A stretch of DNA of 64,000 nucleotides, taken from assembly GCA_951799405.1 (NCBI GenBank), contig OX637345.1:5456001-5520000 (forward strand), in the 5' to 3' direction. Made by a program: the position numbers and the translations under genes. The notes beneath the pieces were generated by a model. It was not told where the DNA came from. It ran no database searches and saw nothing but the letters and a program-made list of their open reading frames with translations. How positions within the stretch are numbered: position 1 is the first letter of the stretch; every line of letters begins with the position of its first letter. This document shows, one piece after another, positions 1 through 9,383 of this stretch. The DNA is from Agapetus fuscipes. Taxonomy: Eukaryota; Arthropoda; Insecta; Trichoptera; Glossosomatidae.

Positions 1-1135
1 TCTAGGATTTCGACAGCCTCGTCGATTAAAATGACTCTAATTAATTATGGCAAATGGTCCCACGACCTTGTGAATACCTCCTCCATCCCCTTGTATTCTA
101 CCCATCTTCTCCGTATGGTAATCTTTTGCTGAAAAAAACCACGGGACAGGAAGGTTAGTCTGGATTGTGTGTGTTCAGCTACAAGTTACTGCAATAATGT
201 TGGCTCCAAGCAAACTCCAAGTACATATGATCAGAGATCATGGAACATTAATCCAGCTGAGTGAGCCCAGATCATTTCAGGAACTCTCGTTGCGATCAGA
301 AGGTCAGGAACATATCCGGTTGTATTTGGCCAGAGGCCGGCTGCCAATTTTCAGGAACTTTGTTGTGATCGGGAACATATTATGACCAAGGTCACTCAGC
401 GGTTTTCAAATTCAACTGCATTAGGTACATCTGCGTTATTCTTTGTGTATCTCGATATGAGATTGCAGGCATTTCAGCTTCAGCACATACTGCAGAGTTG
501 TTTGTTTATAATTTATTTGTGAAATTTGTATTTTACTAGCTTGGCCAACCCCTAGTATGATGGATGTGTAGTGGTGTGTTTGGAATACATTTTCACCTTC
601 AGATGGTTTACTTTCAGACCTTACTTATAGGTAATTCATGCAGCATGCAAATTCTTCATAATCATTCTTTCATTCTCACCACCTCAAGGAGAGCAGCATT
701 CCGTAATGTGTAAGAGTGATTAGGTAATTCTGCATTGAATGTTATAGGTTTTCAGGAATTTTCCTGAAACTAGGGTCTTCCCGTGACTGTGAATGATTCA
801 ACACCAGACCCACATGTATAAACTACGACAAAAGGTCCCATCACCTTGAAACCTTGCGAGATATATTACTTGCTGGGACAACCGGTGCAGCCGTTATCCA
901 CAGATAGGAATCTCAGGAAGGACCGTTCGGTAAGGAGGCCACGAGGACAGCTGGTCACGGAAGACAATATATCTCGATTTCAAGTAAACCATACATTTCT
1001 TAACTCAATATAACATTGCAGAATTCCGGCAAGAGAGAGAATCTAATTGGATGCAAAGTGTCAATAGTGGTGTGTGTGTGTGTTGCGTTAGTACATAAAT
1101 GATAGCGACAGTAAATAATTACTTTGTCGAAGATA
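1..1135. other. Unassigned sequence, no gene recognised
   Basis: No reading frame here has a recognisable domain; the frame at 167-385 has no family resemblance. There is a weak internal duplication (AGGAACT...GATC...GGAACATAT at about 278-320 and 350-381). A CAAA(A/T)GGTCCCA motif recurs near 50 and 830, hinting at a decayed repeat. Confidence 0.4.
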
Positions 1136-1139
1136 AGAA

Positions 1140-1340
1140 GAAAACCTCCCTCCGCTTAGTTAAGTCAATGAATCTCTGAAATAAACTTATAATTAACAAT
1201 TATGCATCGATAAGAAAATAAGTAGGAAAATCTTTCCCCCGCACAGGTAAGTCGATGAATCCCTGAAAGTAAATATTTATAACCAAGTACACAGCGATAA
1301 GAAACTCTGAAAGAAAACACCAACATAAAAATGAAATAAA
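1140..1340. repeat. Short tandem duplication, ~87 bp unit
   Basis: Two diverged units in direct orientation. Each has CCTCC or CCCCC, then AAGTC(A/G)ATGAATC(T/C)CTGAAA, a TATAA stretch and (C)GATAAGAAA. The ATGAATC motif at 1168 recurs about 87 bases later. No coding potential. Confidence 0.55.
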
Positions 1341-1619
1341 GTAATATGTTCAATGAAATTTAGTTTTAGTTTAGTAGATTTTTAGTTAATCTGTTAGTAT
1401 AATCAAAGAAAACTCAGCCCAGGGAAACAGCTCAGGAACAACTCTATTTTAAACGTAAATAGTCGCTTTAATTTTAAATAATGAAATGCCGGATCCCAAT
1501 AAGAAATAAAACCACTGCACTTTTCACTCCACAATAATAATGCCAAATTAAATCAAAAGAATTTCCGCGCTTAATATTTACAAAAGTTATTTTATTAAAT
1601 TTCAAGTTCAATAGATGCG

Positions 1620-2044
1620 TATTCAAAGTTTTGTTGATTAATGTTCCTTTATTTATAAAATATTTTTATTATTTAGAAAATCGAAATGAATATATTATTA
1701 AGCTTTGAAACAAAAGACACCCGTCGACCGCAAGCTGAAATCGAACTCCCGAATTTAATTTAATATTAAAGAACCGAAGTATATATTTTTAGATTTTTGA
1801 AGAGTAAGAAAAGAAAAACACATCTGTATCGATCGCCAGTCAAAATCCGAGTCCCGAGTTTATTCAAATTAGGAAATCAAATGAATTATTTTTAGTGTTT
1901 AGAGAATCAAAACACATCCGTATCGATCGCTAGCTGAAATCCAACTCCCGAGTTTATTCTAATTAGGAAATGAAATTAATTATTTTTAGTGTTTAGAGAA
2001 TCAAAACACATCCGTATCGATCGCCAGTCAAAATCCGAGTCCCC
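1620..2044. repeat. Tandem repeat, 94 bp unit
   Basis: CATC(T/C)GTATCGATCG recurs at 1821, 1915 and 2009, a constant 94-bp spacing. It is followed by CCGAGTCCCGAGTTTATT and TTATTTTTAGTGTTTAGAG. A more diverged unit precedes the array at about 1690-1810 (CACCCGTCGACCGCAAGC). The last unit is cut after CCGAGTCCC. Confidence 0.75.
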
Positions 2045-2200
2045 CATCCCTTGCAGCGTCAGGGGTGCATCTCTTCCCTCTCCTCCCCTTGAGATCTCCT
2101 TTCCTCCACCCCAAGATCTGCCGCAAGTCATAGCGATATAATTATTGGTTGAAAAAGAGAGAACTCTACAAACCTTACATTTAAAAAAAATTAAAATTAA

Positions 2201-2335
2201 AATAAAAAACAAATTGTATTAGGTTACGGGGCGAGTAAAATTTAATAATGTACGACCGGTTTTGGAAACAATGTTTCCATCTTCAGGTATTAAATTTTAC
2301 TCGCCCCGTAACCTAATACAATTTGTTTTTTATTT
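2201..2335. repeat. Palindromic unit with a hammerhead-like core
   Basis: Arms 2201-2247 and 2288-2335 are almost perfect inverted repeats of about 47 bp. The loop between them, read on the minus strand, gives CTGAAGA, then a 6-bp hairpin (TGGAAA/TTTCCA), then AAAC and CCGGTCGTAC. This is the order of a hammerhead core (CUGANGA, stem II, GAAA), except that the first G of GAAA is A. Such units are known from Penelope-like elements; the assignment is inferred. Confidence 0.6.
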
Positions 2336-2419
2336 TGAATTTTAATTTTTTAACATTCATTTTTTTTTTTTTTTTTTTTCTAAAACGTAGTTTTATTTTC
2401 ACAATAATATTTTCTACCT

Positions 2420-2462
2420 TAAGCACTTTCGACCTTCAATACTCAGGTCATTATCAAGAGCT
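2420..2462 (-). ncRNA. Hammerhead-like motif, degenerate
   Basis: Minus-strand reading: TTGATAA, TGACC, a loop, GGTC, then GAAAGTGC. The GACC/GGTC pairs form a stem II and GAAA follows directly. The catalytic CUGANGA box is changed to TTGATAA, so this copy is probably inactive. It lies just upstream of the 25-bp minisatellite. Confidence 0.4.
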
Positions 2463-2474
2463 GTCTCTTTCAAC

Positions 2475-3005
2475 TTTCTTACGTCATTTTGAAAATGACG
2501 TTAGCAAGTCATCTTGAAAATGACGTAAGTCATCTTGAAAATGACGTAGGCAAGCCATCTTGAAAATGACGTAAGCAAGTCATCTTGAAAATGACGTAAG
2601 CAAGACATCTTGAAAATGACGGAGGCAAGCCATCTTGAAAATGACGTAAGCAAGTCATCTTGAAAATGACGTAAGCAAGTCATCTTGAAGATGACGTAAG
2701 CAAGTCATCTTGAAAATGACGGAGGCAAGCCATCTTGAAAATGACGTAAGCAAGTCATCTTGAAAATGACGTAAGCAAGTCATCTTGAAGATGACGTAAG
2801 CAAGTCATCTTGAAAATGAAGTAAGCAAGTCAGCTTGAAAATGACGGAGGCAAGTCATCTCTAAAATGACGTAAGCAAGTCTTCTTGAAAATGACGTCAG
2901 CCAGTCATCTCTAAAATGACGTAAGCAAGTCATTTTGAAAATGACGTAAGCAAGACATCTTGGAAATGACGTAAGCGTGTCTTCTTGAAAATGACATAAG
3001 CAAAT
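2475..3005. repeat. 25-bp minisatellite, ~21 units
   Basis: The unit is CAAGTCATCTTGAAAATGACGTAAG. Variants with GGAGG instead of GTAAG start at 2621, 2721 and 2846, so part of the array has a 100-bp (four-unit) higher-order period. Because 25 is not a multiple of 3, the frames across it are 25-residue repeats and not genes. Most units carry TGACGTAA and one carries TGACGTCA, which match the CRE/ATF-type bZIP site; any binding is speculative. Confidence 0.9.
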
Positions 3006-3029
3006 CGAAAGTACGCGAGGTGAAATAAA

Positions 3030-3200
3030 ATTCAAAACCCAAAATAAAATACCACCAAGGTGTACTCAGCCTTCACAACAACTCCCTCAGGAGCTGGCAA
3101 ACTAAAGAAAAAATAGGTTCCACTCACCACATGCAATCTCTTTGGGGGTAACGCGGCAAGAAGTTAGACTACCTATATGTGTAGCTTAATCGCGTTGGTC
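3030..3200 (+). mobile_element. SINE-2 fragment, 5' truncated
   Basis: Matches the 3' half of SINE-2: AAACCCAAAATAAAATACC, CTCAGCCTTCACAA, CAGGAGCTGG, CACATGC, GGTAACGCGGCAAGAAGTTA and TGTGTAGCTTA. The tRNA-like head is missing, and the left end abuts the minisatellite. Confidence 0.8.
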
Positions 3201-3820
3201 GCGAAGCACCCATCGTGTTCATTTATTAACAAAACCATTGTTTGTTCAGTGTTATGTATAATTATTTATAGAGGAGAGGCTGAGCAATGTTTTATACTCA
3301 CAGATCTTAGGTACCTACATATTCTATTTTCATTTTTCTCTGCAGGAAAAGCAGCCATAGTTGCAGTATTAATTTTCATTTACTAGACTACTCAGAGCAC
3401 AATCTCATAAGTTAGGGGTGGGTTTTATAGCAGCTGGAGTGACACAGGCGTAAGTAGCAGGGTTTCAGGAAAAGGAGGCCAAAGGGTAGTTACAGGATTT
3501 TATGCTCGAAGAGATCTCCAACGCTTAGACAACTGAATGCTTTGGGTTTTTATATGCCATGCAAATTCATTAAATTATTTAAAAAATGCTCGGACATTTC
3601 TGTCACTTCAAAATAAGGTACAAAAAATATTTATTTTTTAATCATTGTTGTTTGAACAGTTTTTTGTTTGTTTTATTTTTGTTTTCTTTGATATGTGCAG
3701 TTTTTTTTGGGCTTGCATGACGTGTGAATATTTAATTTCAATATATTGTTATAAATGTTTAAGTTCATGTCTATTTGTTTTTATGATTGTGTGTTTAGGC
3801 GTATTTACTTGCTATATATA
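3200..3820. other. Unassigned AT-rich sequence
   Basis: T-rich in its second half. Short frames at 3177-3386 and 3645-3845 are low-complexity, Phe/Cys-rich translations with no domain. No repeat family recognised. Confidence 0.4.
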
Positions 3821-3823
3821 TTT

Positions 3824-4228
3824 GTCAACGACGTTACCATATTGAAAGCACCGGTTCCCATCGATCACCGAAGTTGAGCAACGTTGGGCGCGGATGGTAC
3901 TTGGACGGGTTACCGCTCAGGTACACCGCGTGTCGTTGGCATCTTGGACCAGTCCGTAGTCCAGTGGCAACACTTCGGACTCGTAAAATGGAAGGTTGTG
4001 GATTTGGATCCCGGCGGAGCACAAAATATACCATTTATATTTCCAAATGTGCTCTTCACTGGGTTGAAAAATTCATAAACCTCTACCAAAAGACCGGTCA
4101 CTGAAAGGTCCTTCTGTCCTTACAACAACTGGGTCTTGCTTGAGAATTGGCGCTTTCTACATCGACGACCAAGCTCGCAGAGGGCTCTCGAGGTGTGATA
4201 CACACAAAAACAGCGCTCACCAAATAAA
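3824..4228 (+). mobile_element. SINE-1, complete 5S rRNA + tRNA chimera
   Basis: Bases 3824-3940 read as a 5S rRNA: GTCAACGAC start, AAAGCACCGGTTCCCATC, GATCACCGAAGTTGAGCAAC (A-box region), GCGCGG, GACGGGTTACCGC (C-box region) and CGTGTCGTTGGC end. A tRNA-like module follows at about 3946-4020 (GTCCGTAGTCCAGTGGCAAC ... CCCGGCGGAGCAC). The body then has CTGGGTTGAAAAATTCATAA, GACCGGTCACTGAAAGGTCC and GGGTCTTGCTTGAGAATTGG. It ends GAGGTGTGATACACACAAAA...CAAATAAATCAGCC. The last part matches the LINE-C 3' end. It is not a functional 5S gene because it continues into the tRNA module. Confidence 0.88.
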
Positions 4229-4431
4229 TCAGCCTAATTTAATTTTTTTAATGTGTGTGTATAGACGTAGGTGTTTGATATTTTGTACCTCGTACTTCTC
4301 GTACTCTCTCGAATGGATGCTTCGAAAGGCGTAGTGTATGGTCTGGAGCTTGCGAGATTACGCATTGCTCATATATAAATACGGGTGGCGGTTCTGTTAA
4401 TCGCCAGAGATAAATTTCCTCTTTTCCTCAT

Positions 4432-4680
4432 TTGACTTATAGGTTGGTATGAGGCTGACTACCCCTACTGCAAAAAATAGTTTACTTTGCCAATTTCACC
4501 CCTGTTTAAGGGAAGGTCGCAAGAGTTGCGGGCTTATGTTCATTTGAGATTTGGTTTTTATATATTGTTGATTTACATGCGGCATGAGTTAGCGCTAACT
4601 TATACTAGTCTGCTTGTGGGAATGCATTTAATATGAATCTCAAATGATGCATATCTTTACAACTTAGATTTAGATTAGAC
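4432..4680 (+). mobile_element. GATTA element (LINE-A 3' UTR unit)
   Basis: Starts TTGACTTATAGGTTGGTATG. It contains TTTGCCAATTTCACCCCTG, GTTCATTTGAGATTTGG, CTGCTTGTGGGAATGC and ATATCTTTACAACTTAG, and ends in a short GATTAGA tail. The same unit sits behind LINE-A coding sequence at 45800-46068 and at 20635-20895. Confidence 0.85.
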
Positions 4681-4689
4681 CACTTTGGT

Positions 4690-5215
4690 ATAGGCACTGT
4701 AAACCTTTTTTCAAATCACCATTTGTTCGAGGATTTCGCTGATATTTTCCGTGTGGGTAGCACTTTATTAAAATGTCGAAGAAAGTTGGATCGGAACAAA
4801 TCCGGCTTTTGGGGATCAGCTAATGTCCAAGCTGCCTTTTTAGTACTTAGTCCTTAAGCTTTACCCTAAGTATAAAACACTTCGTTTTCACTCAATCGTA
4901 GAGTCTAACTGGAAATATATGAAAGCTTTAACGCTCACCGGAAGCGCTGTTTTTGATTATATTTATTTTTTAGTAAACGCTATTTGTGGCTTTGAATGTT
5001 ATGTTTTTAACTTGGTTGTATCAATTTTAGTTGGCATTTTGTCCTAATGTAAAAATTCTCCGGGTGGATTATTGAGAGAGGGGTTTTGAAAAGGAAAATG
5101 GTTTTGTGTTATTGAGGTTGCAATGCTATTGAAGTAAAGAAGTGAGTTTTAAAATATTAATGTACAACAATCGATTGAAGGCAATAATAGTAGCAGCGGT
5201 CTGTAGTCTAGTGAT
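4690..5215. other. Unassigned; MITE-like piece near 4862
   Basis: Around 4862-4970 the sequence begins CCCTAAGTATAAAACACTTC, resembling the ends of the short MITE family best seen at 26432-26592. Nothing else recognised. Confidence 0.35.
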
Positions 5216-5219
5216 TGAT

Positions 5220-5680
5220 TTATTTTACTTTATTAACGGCAGTAAGGGTTCGTTGACAATTATTAGTTACATTATTAGTTTGCTCAGCTTCACACTCACA
5301 AAGTGTACAGCCCTTTCGTCCCAGAAATCCCCAGGTCAACATGTTAGCCCGGGCTCTTCCAACATTGGTCCTCAATCTGTTCATAGATTTCCACACGGGC
5401 CACTCGAGGTTATTTCCTGGAGGTAGGCTCTCTGCAGGCTGCACAAAGCTCTCAGGGCATTCCTCTTTCCACATTTGCAATCTCTCCGCCACTGGATCCG
5501 TGGACAAGGGCTGCACGGAAATAAGGAAGCTGTGTCTCGACTTCAGGCGCTGCTGTGATGAAATGCCACTTCCGTAAATGCAGTGCTGTGTGCACGTTAG
5601 AGCCTTCTGCCTCTCGACTCTCGAAGTCACCTTGCGTCTGATGTGGGGTGGGGCTATGCCTGCAAGAGGATCGTCGCTGG
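5220..5680 (-). pseudogene. LINE-H reverse-transcriptase C-terminal remnant
   Basis: A 136-residue minus-strand frame (5220-5630) holds LPPG, then W..MNRLRTNVGRARANMLTWG, followed by CTLCECEAEQT. An RxRTxxGR..ANxxxWG block before a C-x-C-x-C/EQT knuckle is the usual C-terminal signature of arthropod non-LTR retrotransposon ORF2. The catalytic polymerase domain is absent, so it is a short 3' remnant. Which LINE clade it belongs to cannot be decided from this tail. Confidence 0.65.
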
Positions 5681-6430
5681 ATTTAAAATAATCATTTGCC
5701 CTTTTCCTAAAGATCGGTCATCAAGATCCATCGGGAAGAAGAGGGACGAAGCGAGGAGAAGTTAAGCTGTATGTGTAGCTTAGCAGCCTTATTCTTTATT
5801 ATATTTGTTTAATCTAAAATCGCATTTGATCCTAGATGCCTTTTTTTGTTTGGAAAAACTAATTTTAAAATGAATTATTAATATTAAAACTTTTTTATGA
5901 ATATAACTATGTAACTATTGCATTTTGGATTAATTATGTCAAAAAAACAAACGATAAACTTTTTTGACCTGAAATTTCAATTAATTTATTTTTTAAATGC
6001 CTGGAAAGTTTTGTTCTCTAAACGTAGAATTTAATATTTAAATCGCAACTATACAAACAACAAAATTAATACTGTAATTAAAATCCAACACAAAAATAAT
6101 CACTTTCTCTATCCCGAGTAAAAAATACCTACTTTGCGTAAATACTCAACCATCGCAAAATGTATGAAAACTAAAAAACTTAACAGATGCGACGTTGCTA
6201 CTTTCATACATTTTTCTGTTTTACTTCATGGTAGAATTTTAACGCAGTGAAAGTGTATTTAATATTTAAGGGTTGAAAACAATAAGCCATTAAGTTGGCG
6301 TGTTTTCAAACTTGTCCATAGTGGAAAAGCTAATTTCATTTTAATGTAAAATTAAATCAAATATTCATTTTGCCCTTAATAACTTTTGAGAGAGAGAGGC
6401 TTTAGTTTTAATTTGAACTGGTACTGCAAA
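5680..6430. other. Unassigned AT-rich sequence
   Basis: No gene or clear repeat. At 6110-6245 a segment with ATGTATGAAAACTAAAAAAC and ACTTTCATACATTTTTCTG can fold back on itself imperfectly and may be a small decayed MITE. Confidence 0.35.
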
Positions 6431-6437
6431 GAGTTTG

Positions 6438-6530
6438 ACCTGTGGTCTAGTGGTGAATGCTAAGTACTCATACATCAAAGGACCCGAGTTCTATTTCCGG
6501 CAGAGCACGAAAAAATATTTTTCTACTCCC
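6438..6530 (+). mobile_element. tRNA-like SINE head, diverged
   Basis: TGGTCTAGTGGTGA resembles a Pol III A box. About 35 bases on comes GAGTTCTATTTCC, a B-box-like element, then GGCAGAGCACGAAAAAAT, similar to the end of the SINE-1 tRNA module. No body follows. Confidence 0.5.
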
Positions 6531-6592
6531 ATTTGGTAATTTACTAATTACAAAACGGCTAACGCAATCACAATGCCATACATTTCTACACC

Positions 6593-6619
6593 CGTTGCAT
6601 AATGTTACATTATGCAACC
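6593..6619. repeat. Short perfect palindrome
   Basis: GTTGCATAATG, then TTA, then CATTATGCAAC: an 11-bp inverted repeat around a 3-bp spacer. No known element assigned. Confidence 0.7.
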
Positions 6620-6624
6620 GGTAA

Positions 6625-7015
6625 CCGTGTTAAAATGAACATGTGCGCATGCGCATTGTCAGAATTGGAACCATTTTTTAATTTCAAATGTCAACCTTGT
6701 ATGGGGGTATGAAGACCTGTCAATCCAAGATGGCCGCAAGCGATCAGCTGATTAGGCTTCATACAATATTAGTGATATTCGGTAGGTAGGAATTACCGTG
6801 GTGATGAGACTTTCAGCCCTGTTTAGATGAAAATAAATAAGTATATTTTATGTGTAGAGTCAAATAAAAATTGTTAATAGTGCTAAAATTTATCGAATTT
6901 ATTTATCGGATTGCTCCAAATAAAGCTTTCCTTTTTTCAATGGAAAATAAAAGGCTTGAAAGGAAAACAATACAAAAAATTTCACCGCAAAAAATAAACA
7001 AACTCAAAAAGTTAC
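6625..7015. other. Unassigned sequence
   Basis: No frame, repeat family or RNA signature recognised. Confidence 0.35.
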
Positions 7016-7019
7016 TTGG

Positions 7020-7243
7020 TTAATAGGTGAGTATGAGGTTGATCACCTATGCTGTACAAATTTGGTTCACCTGCCAATACAACTGCAGGGCATATGTTTA
7101 TTTGAGTTTTGGGTTTGAATGTTTAAGCTTATATGCAGGATGTAAAGCGCGACCTTATACATATGTGTCGGCTTGTGGGCATGAATTCAATATGAAACCT
7201 AAATATAATTTATTTTTACAACTTAGGTTAGATTAGATAATCG
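7020..7243 (+). mobile_element. GATTA element, diverged, internal deletion
   Basis: GGTGAGTATGAGGTTGATCA through TGCAGGGCATATG, GGCTTGTGGGCATGAATTCA and ACAACTTAGGTTAGATTAG. The stretch between the 'CCTGCCAAT' and 'GCAGGGC' blocks is shortened compared with full copies. Confidence 0.75.
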
Positions 7244-7249
7244 AAGGGA

Positions 7250-7500
7250 ATGATAAATCACACGTTTTGACAAAGGTAAGGTTTTAATTACTTCAAATGG
7301 ACGAGTACATTATAATGACTATTATTCACTATTTTGTTAATTCTCTCATGGTCCTAGAAAAAGTATTGTATGCCACTGCACGTAATTAGTCTTTGTAACA
7401 CTCGTGCTTTCTATTGTGCCATTCGGCTGCGCCTCATGGCACAAACTAGCACTCGTGTTAAAAAGACTATCATTACTTGGCAGTAGCATAAATAACTATT
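7250..7500. other. Unassigned sequence
   Basis: No feature recognised. TAATTAGTCTTTGTAACACTCGTG and the later CACTCGTGTTAAAAAGACTA form an imperfect inverted pair, so this may be a decayed foldback repeat. Confidence 0.3.
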
Positions 7501-7504
7501 AATT

Positions 7505-7690
7505 TTTCTCTGGGTTGAAAAATTAATCTGCTTTTACCAAAGACCGCTCACCATAGATTTACGCAGCCTTACACCACCTGTGTCTTGCTTGAGAATAGGC
7601 GCTTTCTGAAACAACGACCTAGTTCGAAGAGGCCTGTTGAGGTGTGATTAACACAAAAATAGCCCTCACCAAATAGACCAGCATAATAGT
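7505..7690 (+). mobile_element. SINE-1 3' body fragment
   Basis: CTGGGTTGAAAAATTAATCT, ACCAAAGACCGCTCACC, GTGTCTTGCTTGAGAATAGG and TGAGGTGTGATTAACACAAA...CACCAAATAGACCAGC match the 3' two-thirds of SINE-1 with LINE-C-type tail. Both 5S and tRNA modules are absent. Confidence 0.8.
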
Positions 7691-7694
7691 ATTA

Positions 7695-8400
7695 TTACAA
7701 CTGAAATAATATCCAGAGTCACAATGAAAGGAGAGTTTTTAGGAAAAAGGTTCTGACTCTGGATGAAATGAAAGAAGTTTGTAAGGACAGAAAAAATGGC
7801 GGCTGATCTGTAATGTTGGCGGCTAATGCAAAGGTTTTGAAGTTTGCAATTTTAATTTTTTATTGATATTTTGTTATTATTTTTTTTGCTCAGTGTTTTT
7901 TTTTTATACAGCTGAATATTATTAATTGTTTGTACTCCTTAACTTATAGCAGGGGCGTGCATCCCATAGAGGCACATGCGCCTAATAGGTAAGCAATATA
8001 TGATAAAAAACGCATTCAAACTTTATATTGAGATTTAAAATTCAAAAGTTTCAGTTCGATTGGAGCCATCGCTAGCAGTTCAGTCAATTTCAAATGAGTT
8101 ATTTCAAAGGAATGAGTGAATATATTCATTTTGAAATGCATTTGCTTACACGCTATGCACGCACCTCCCTTATAGCTTAATATGAAGCTGATCAGCCATA
8201 CTGTAAACAAATGGTTCATTTTGCCAACGTCCCCTCTGTTTCAAAAAAAGTCAGCAAGAGTTAGAGAGCTTATCTGCATTTGAGGTTAAGATTTTTAATT
8301 TGTAAGTACACATGCAACATTTGTAAGCGCAAAATTACACTTGTCTGTTTGTGAGCATGCACTAAATATGAATCTTAAGGATCTTTTTACCCTTAATCTG
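7695..8400 (+). pseudogene. LINE-A 3' end with 3' UTR, split by a MITE
   Basis: Bases 7720-7850 match the last codons of the LINE-A ORF2 copy at 45600-45720 (CTCTGGATGAAATGAAAGAAG, TGTAATGTTGGCGGCTAA). The 3' UTR follows, reaching CCTTAACTTATAG at about 7949. A hAT-like MITE (7950-8167) interrupts it, and the GATTA unit resumes at 8168-8390. Only the reverse-transcriptase tail is left, with no polymerase domain. This copy links the GATTA unit to a LINE-A coding end. Confidence 0.75.
7950..8167. mobile_element. hAT-like MITE with target duplication
   Basis: Left end CAGGGGCGTGCATCCC and right end GGTGCGTGCATAG (in reverse complement) form short terminal inverted repeats of the hAT type. The flanks read ACTTATAG (7942-7949) and CCTTATAG (8168-8175), an 8-bp duplication with one mismatch; 8 bp is the hAT hallmark. 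The 218-bp interior has no transposase frame, so it is non-autonomous. It sits inside the GATTA unit of a LINE-A copy and is therefore younger. Confidence 0.82.
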
Positions 8401-8570
8401 CGATTTTTGTTTCTTACACTTTACGGTCTTAGCAAATAAGTGACAGTCATGAAAAAAATCAAGAATGTTTATTATTTTTTTATCTTAATTATAAAGTTTG
8501 AACAAGTATATCACTTAAGAATTACTACCACAATTTTTTTTCACACTTGTAGCTACTTTCTCGTGTGTAC

Positions 8571-8915
8571 TAATCTAATCTAATCTAATATTTTTAAGGG
8601 TTTGTTGATTTACACAGTGAAATACCATTGTATATTAATCAAATTAACAAAGTTCCAATTCATTTTTTACAATTTCATTTCTGTCTAGCACTTTCGCCTA
8701 CAAGGATTGTCCTGATGATGCCTTGTAGGCGAAAGTGCTAGACAGAAATAAAATTGTAAAAAGTGAATTGTAAATTTGTTAATTTGATTAATATATAATC
8801 TAATCTAAGTTGCAAAATATAAATAACATTAGAGATTCACATTACATGCATTTTCACAAAACAGACATGTTTAAGTTCGCGCTTAAACATGCCGCATGTA
8901 AGATGTCTCATGTGA
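8571..8915 (-). mobile_element. GATTA element fragment, split
   Basis: The (TAATC)n tail at 8571-8592 is separated from the rest (ATCTAATCTAAGTTGCAAAA at about 8797, through GCGCTTAAACATGCCGCATG) by the palindromic unit at 8594-8796. The head half of the element is missing. Confidence 0.7.
8594..8796. repeat. Palindromic unit with a hammerhead-like core
   Basis: Arms 8681-8705 and 8721-8745 are a perfect 25-bp inverted repeat. The pairing extends outward, with small mismatches, to about 8631 and 8796. Between and across the arms the plus strand reads CTGATGA (8712-8718), GCC...GGC stem, then GAAA (8731-8734): the complete conserved hammerhead order. The unit interrupts the tail of a GATTA element, which shows it inserted as a discrete block. 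Confidence 0.7.
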
Positions 8916-8918
8916 TGT

Positions 8919-9021
8919 CAATAGTTTTTGAGTAAATATGGAAAAACTGTGTTTTTCGATTTAATTCAAATTGAATTCATTAAGTCGTTTCAGTTTTTCC
9001 ATATTTACTCAAAAACTATTG
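8919..9021. repeat. Perfect 31-bp inverted repeat
   Basis: Arms 8919-8949 and 8991-9021 are exact reverse complements (CAATAGTTTTTGAGTAAATA... against ...TATTTACTCAAAAACTATTG). The 41-bp spacer contains a smaller AATTCAAATTGAATT palindrome. The right-arm sequence recurs near 49280, so it belongs to the surrounding foldback family. Confidence 0.8.
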
Positions 9022-9383
9022 ATTTAAAAAAAAAAATGCTTCCGATATTTCACTAAACAATGTATAGTTCTGTAATTAAAAAGAAAAAAAAGATTCCCAA
9101 AATATAGCACACACGAGAAAGTAGCTACAAATGTGAAAAAACGTGTTTTTAAAAATATTTTTTTATGGTAGTAATTCTTATGTTATATACTTTGTGCAAA
9201 CTTTATAATTAAGATAAAAAATTATTTAACATGCTTGATTTTTTTTATAACTGTCACTCTTTTACTAAGATCATAAAGTGTAAGAAACAAAAAACGGCAG
9301 ATTTAGCCTTCACTACTTAGATTATATTATAGGTTATACAAAGAAGAATAGACCTCTACGAAGTCTTTGTCTACAGATGACAG

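Larger units (their letters stand above)
8393..9306. mobile_element. Foldback element with ~190-bp inverted arms
   Basis: Left arm 8394-8570 and right arm 9107-9305 are inverted copies: ATCTGC..TTTTTGTTTCTTACACTTTA, AAGTGACAGT, CTTAATTATAAAGTTTG and GTAGCTACTTTCTCGTGTG recur in reverse complement on the right. The interior holds a GATTA element that is itself split by a ribozyme-like palindrome, plus a second perfect palindrome at 8919-9021. There is no transposase. Relatives: one arm at 42020-42112 and a deletion derivative at 49200-49390. Confidence 0.75.

Noticed and set aside
2475..3005. CRISPR-like array
   Set aside because: Units are contiguous 25-bp repeats without spacers, in a eukaryotic context.
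2501..3035. Phe/Arg-rich repeat proteins over 2501-2683 and 2805-3035
   Set aside because: Translations of the 25-bp minisatellite.
3824..3940. 5S rRNA gene
   Set aside because: Sequence continues into a tRNA module and SINE body with no terminator, and two further dispersed copies have the same fusion.
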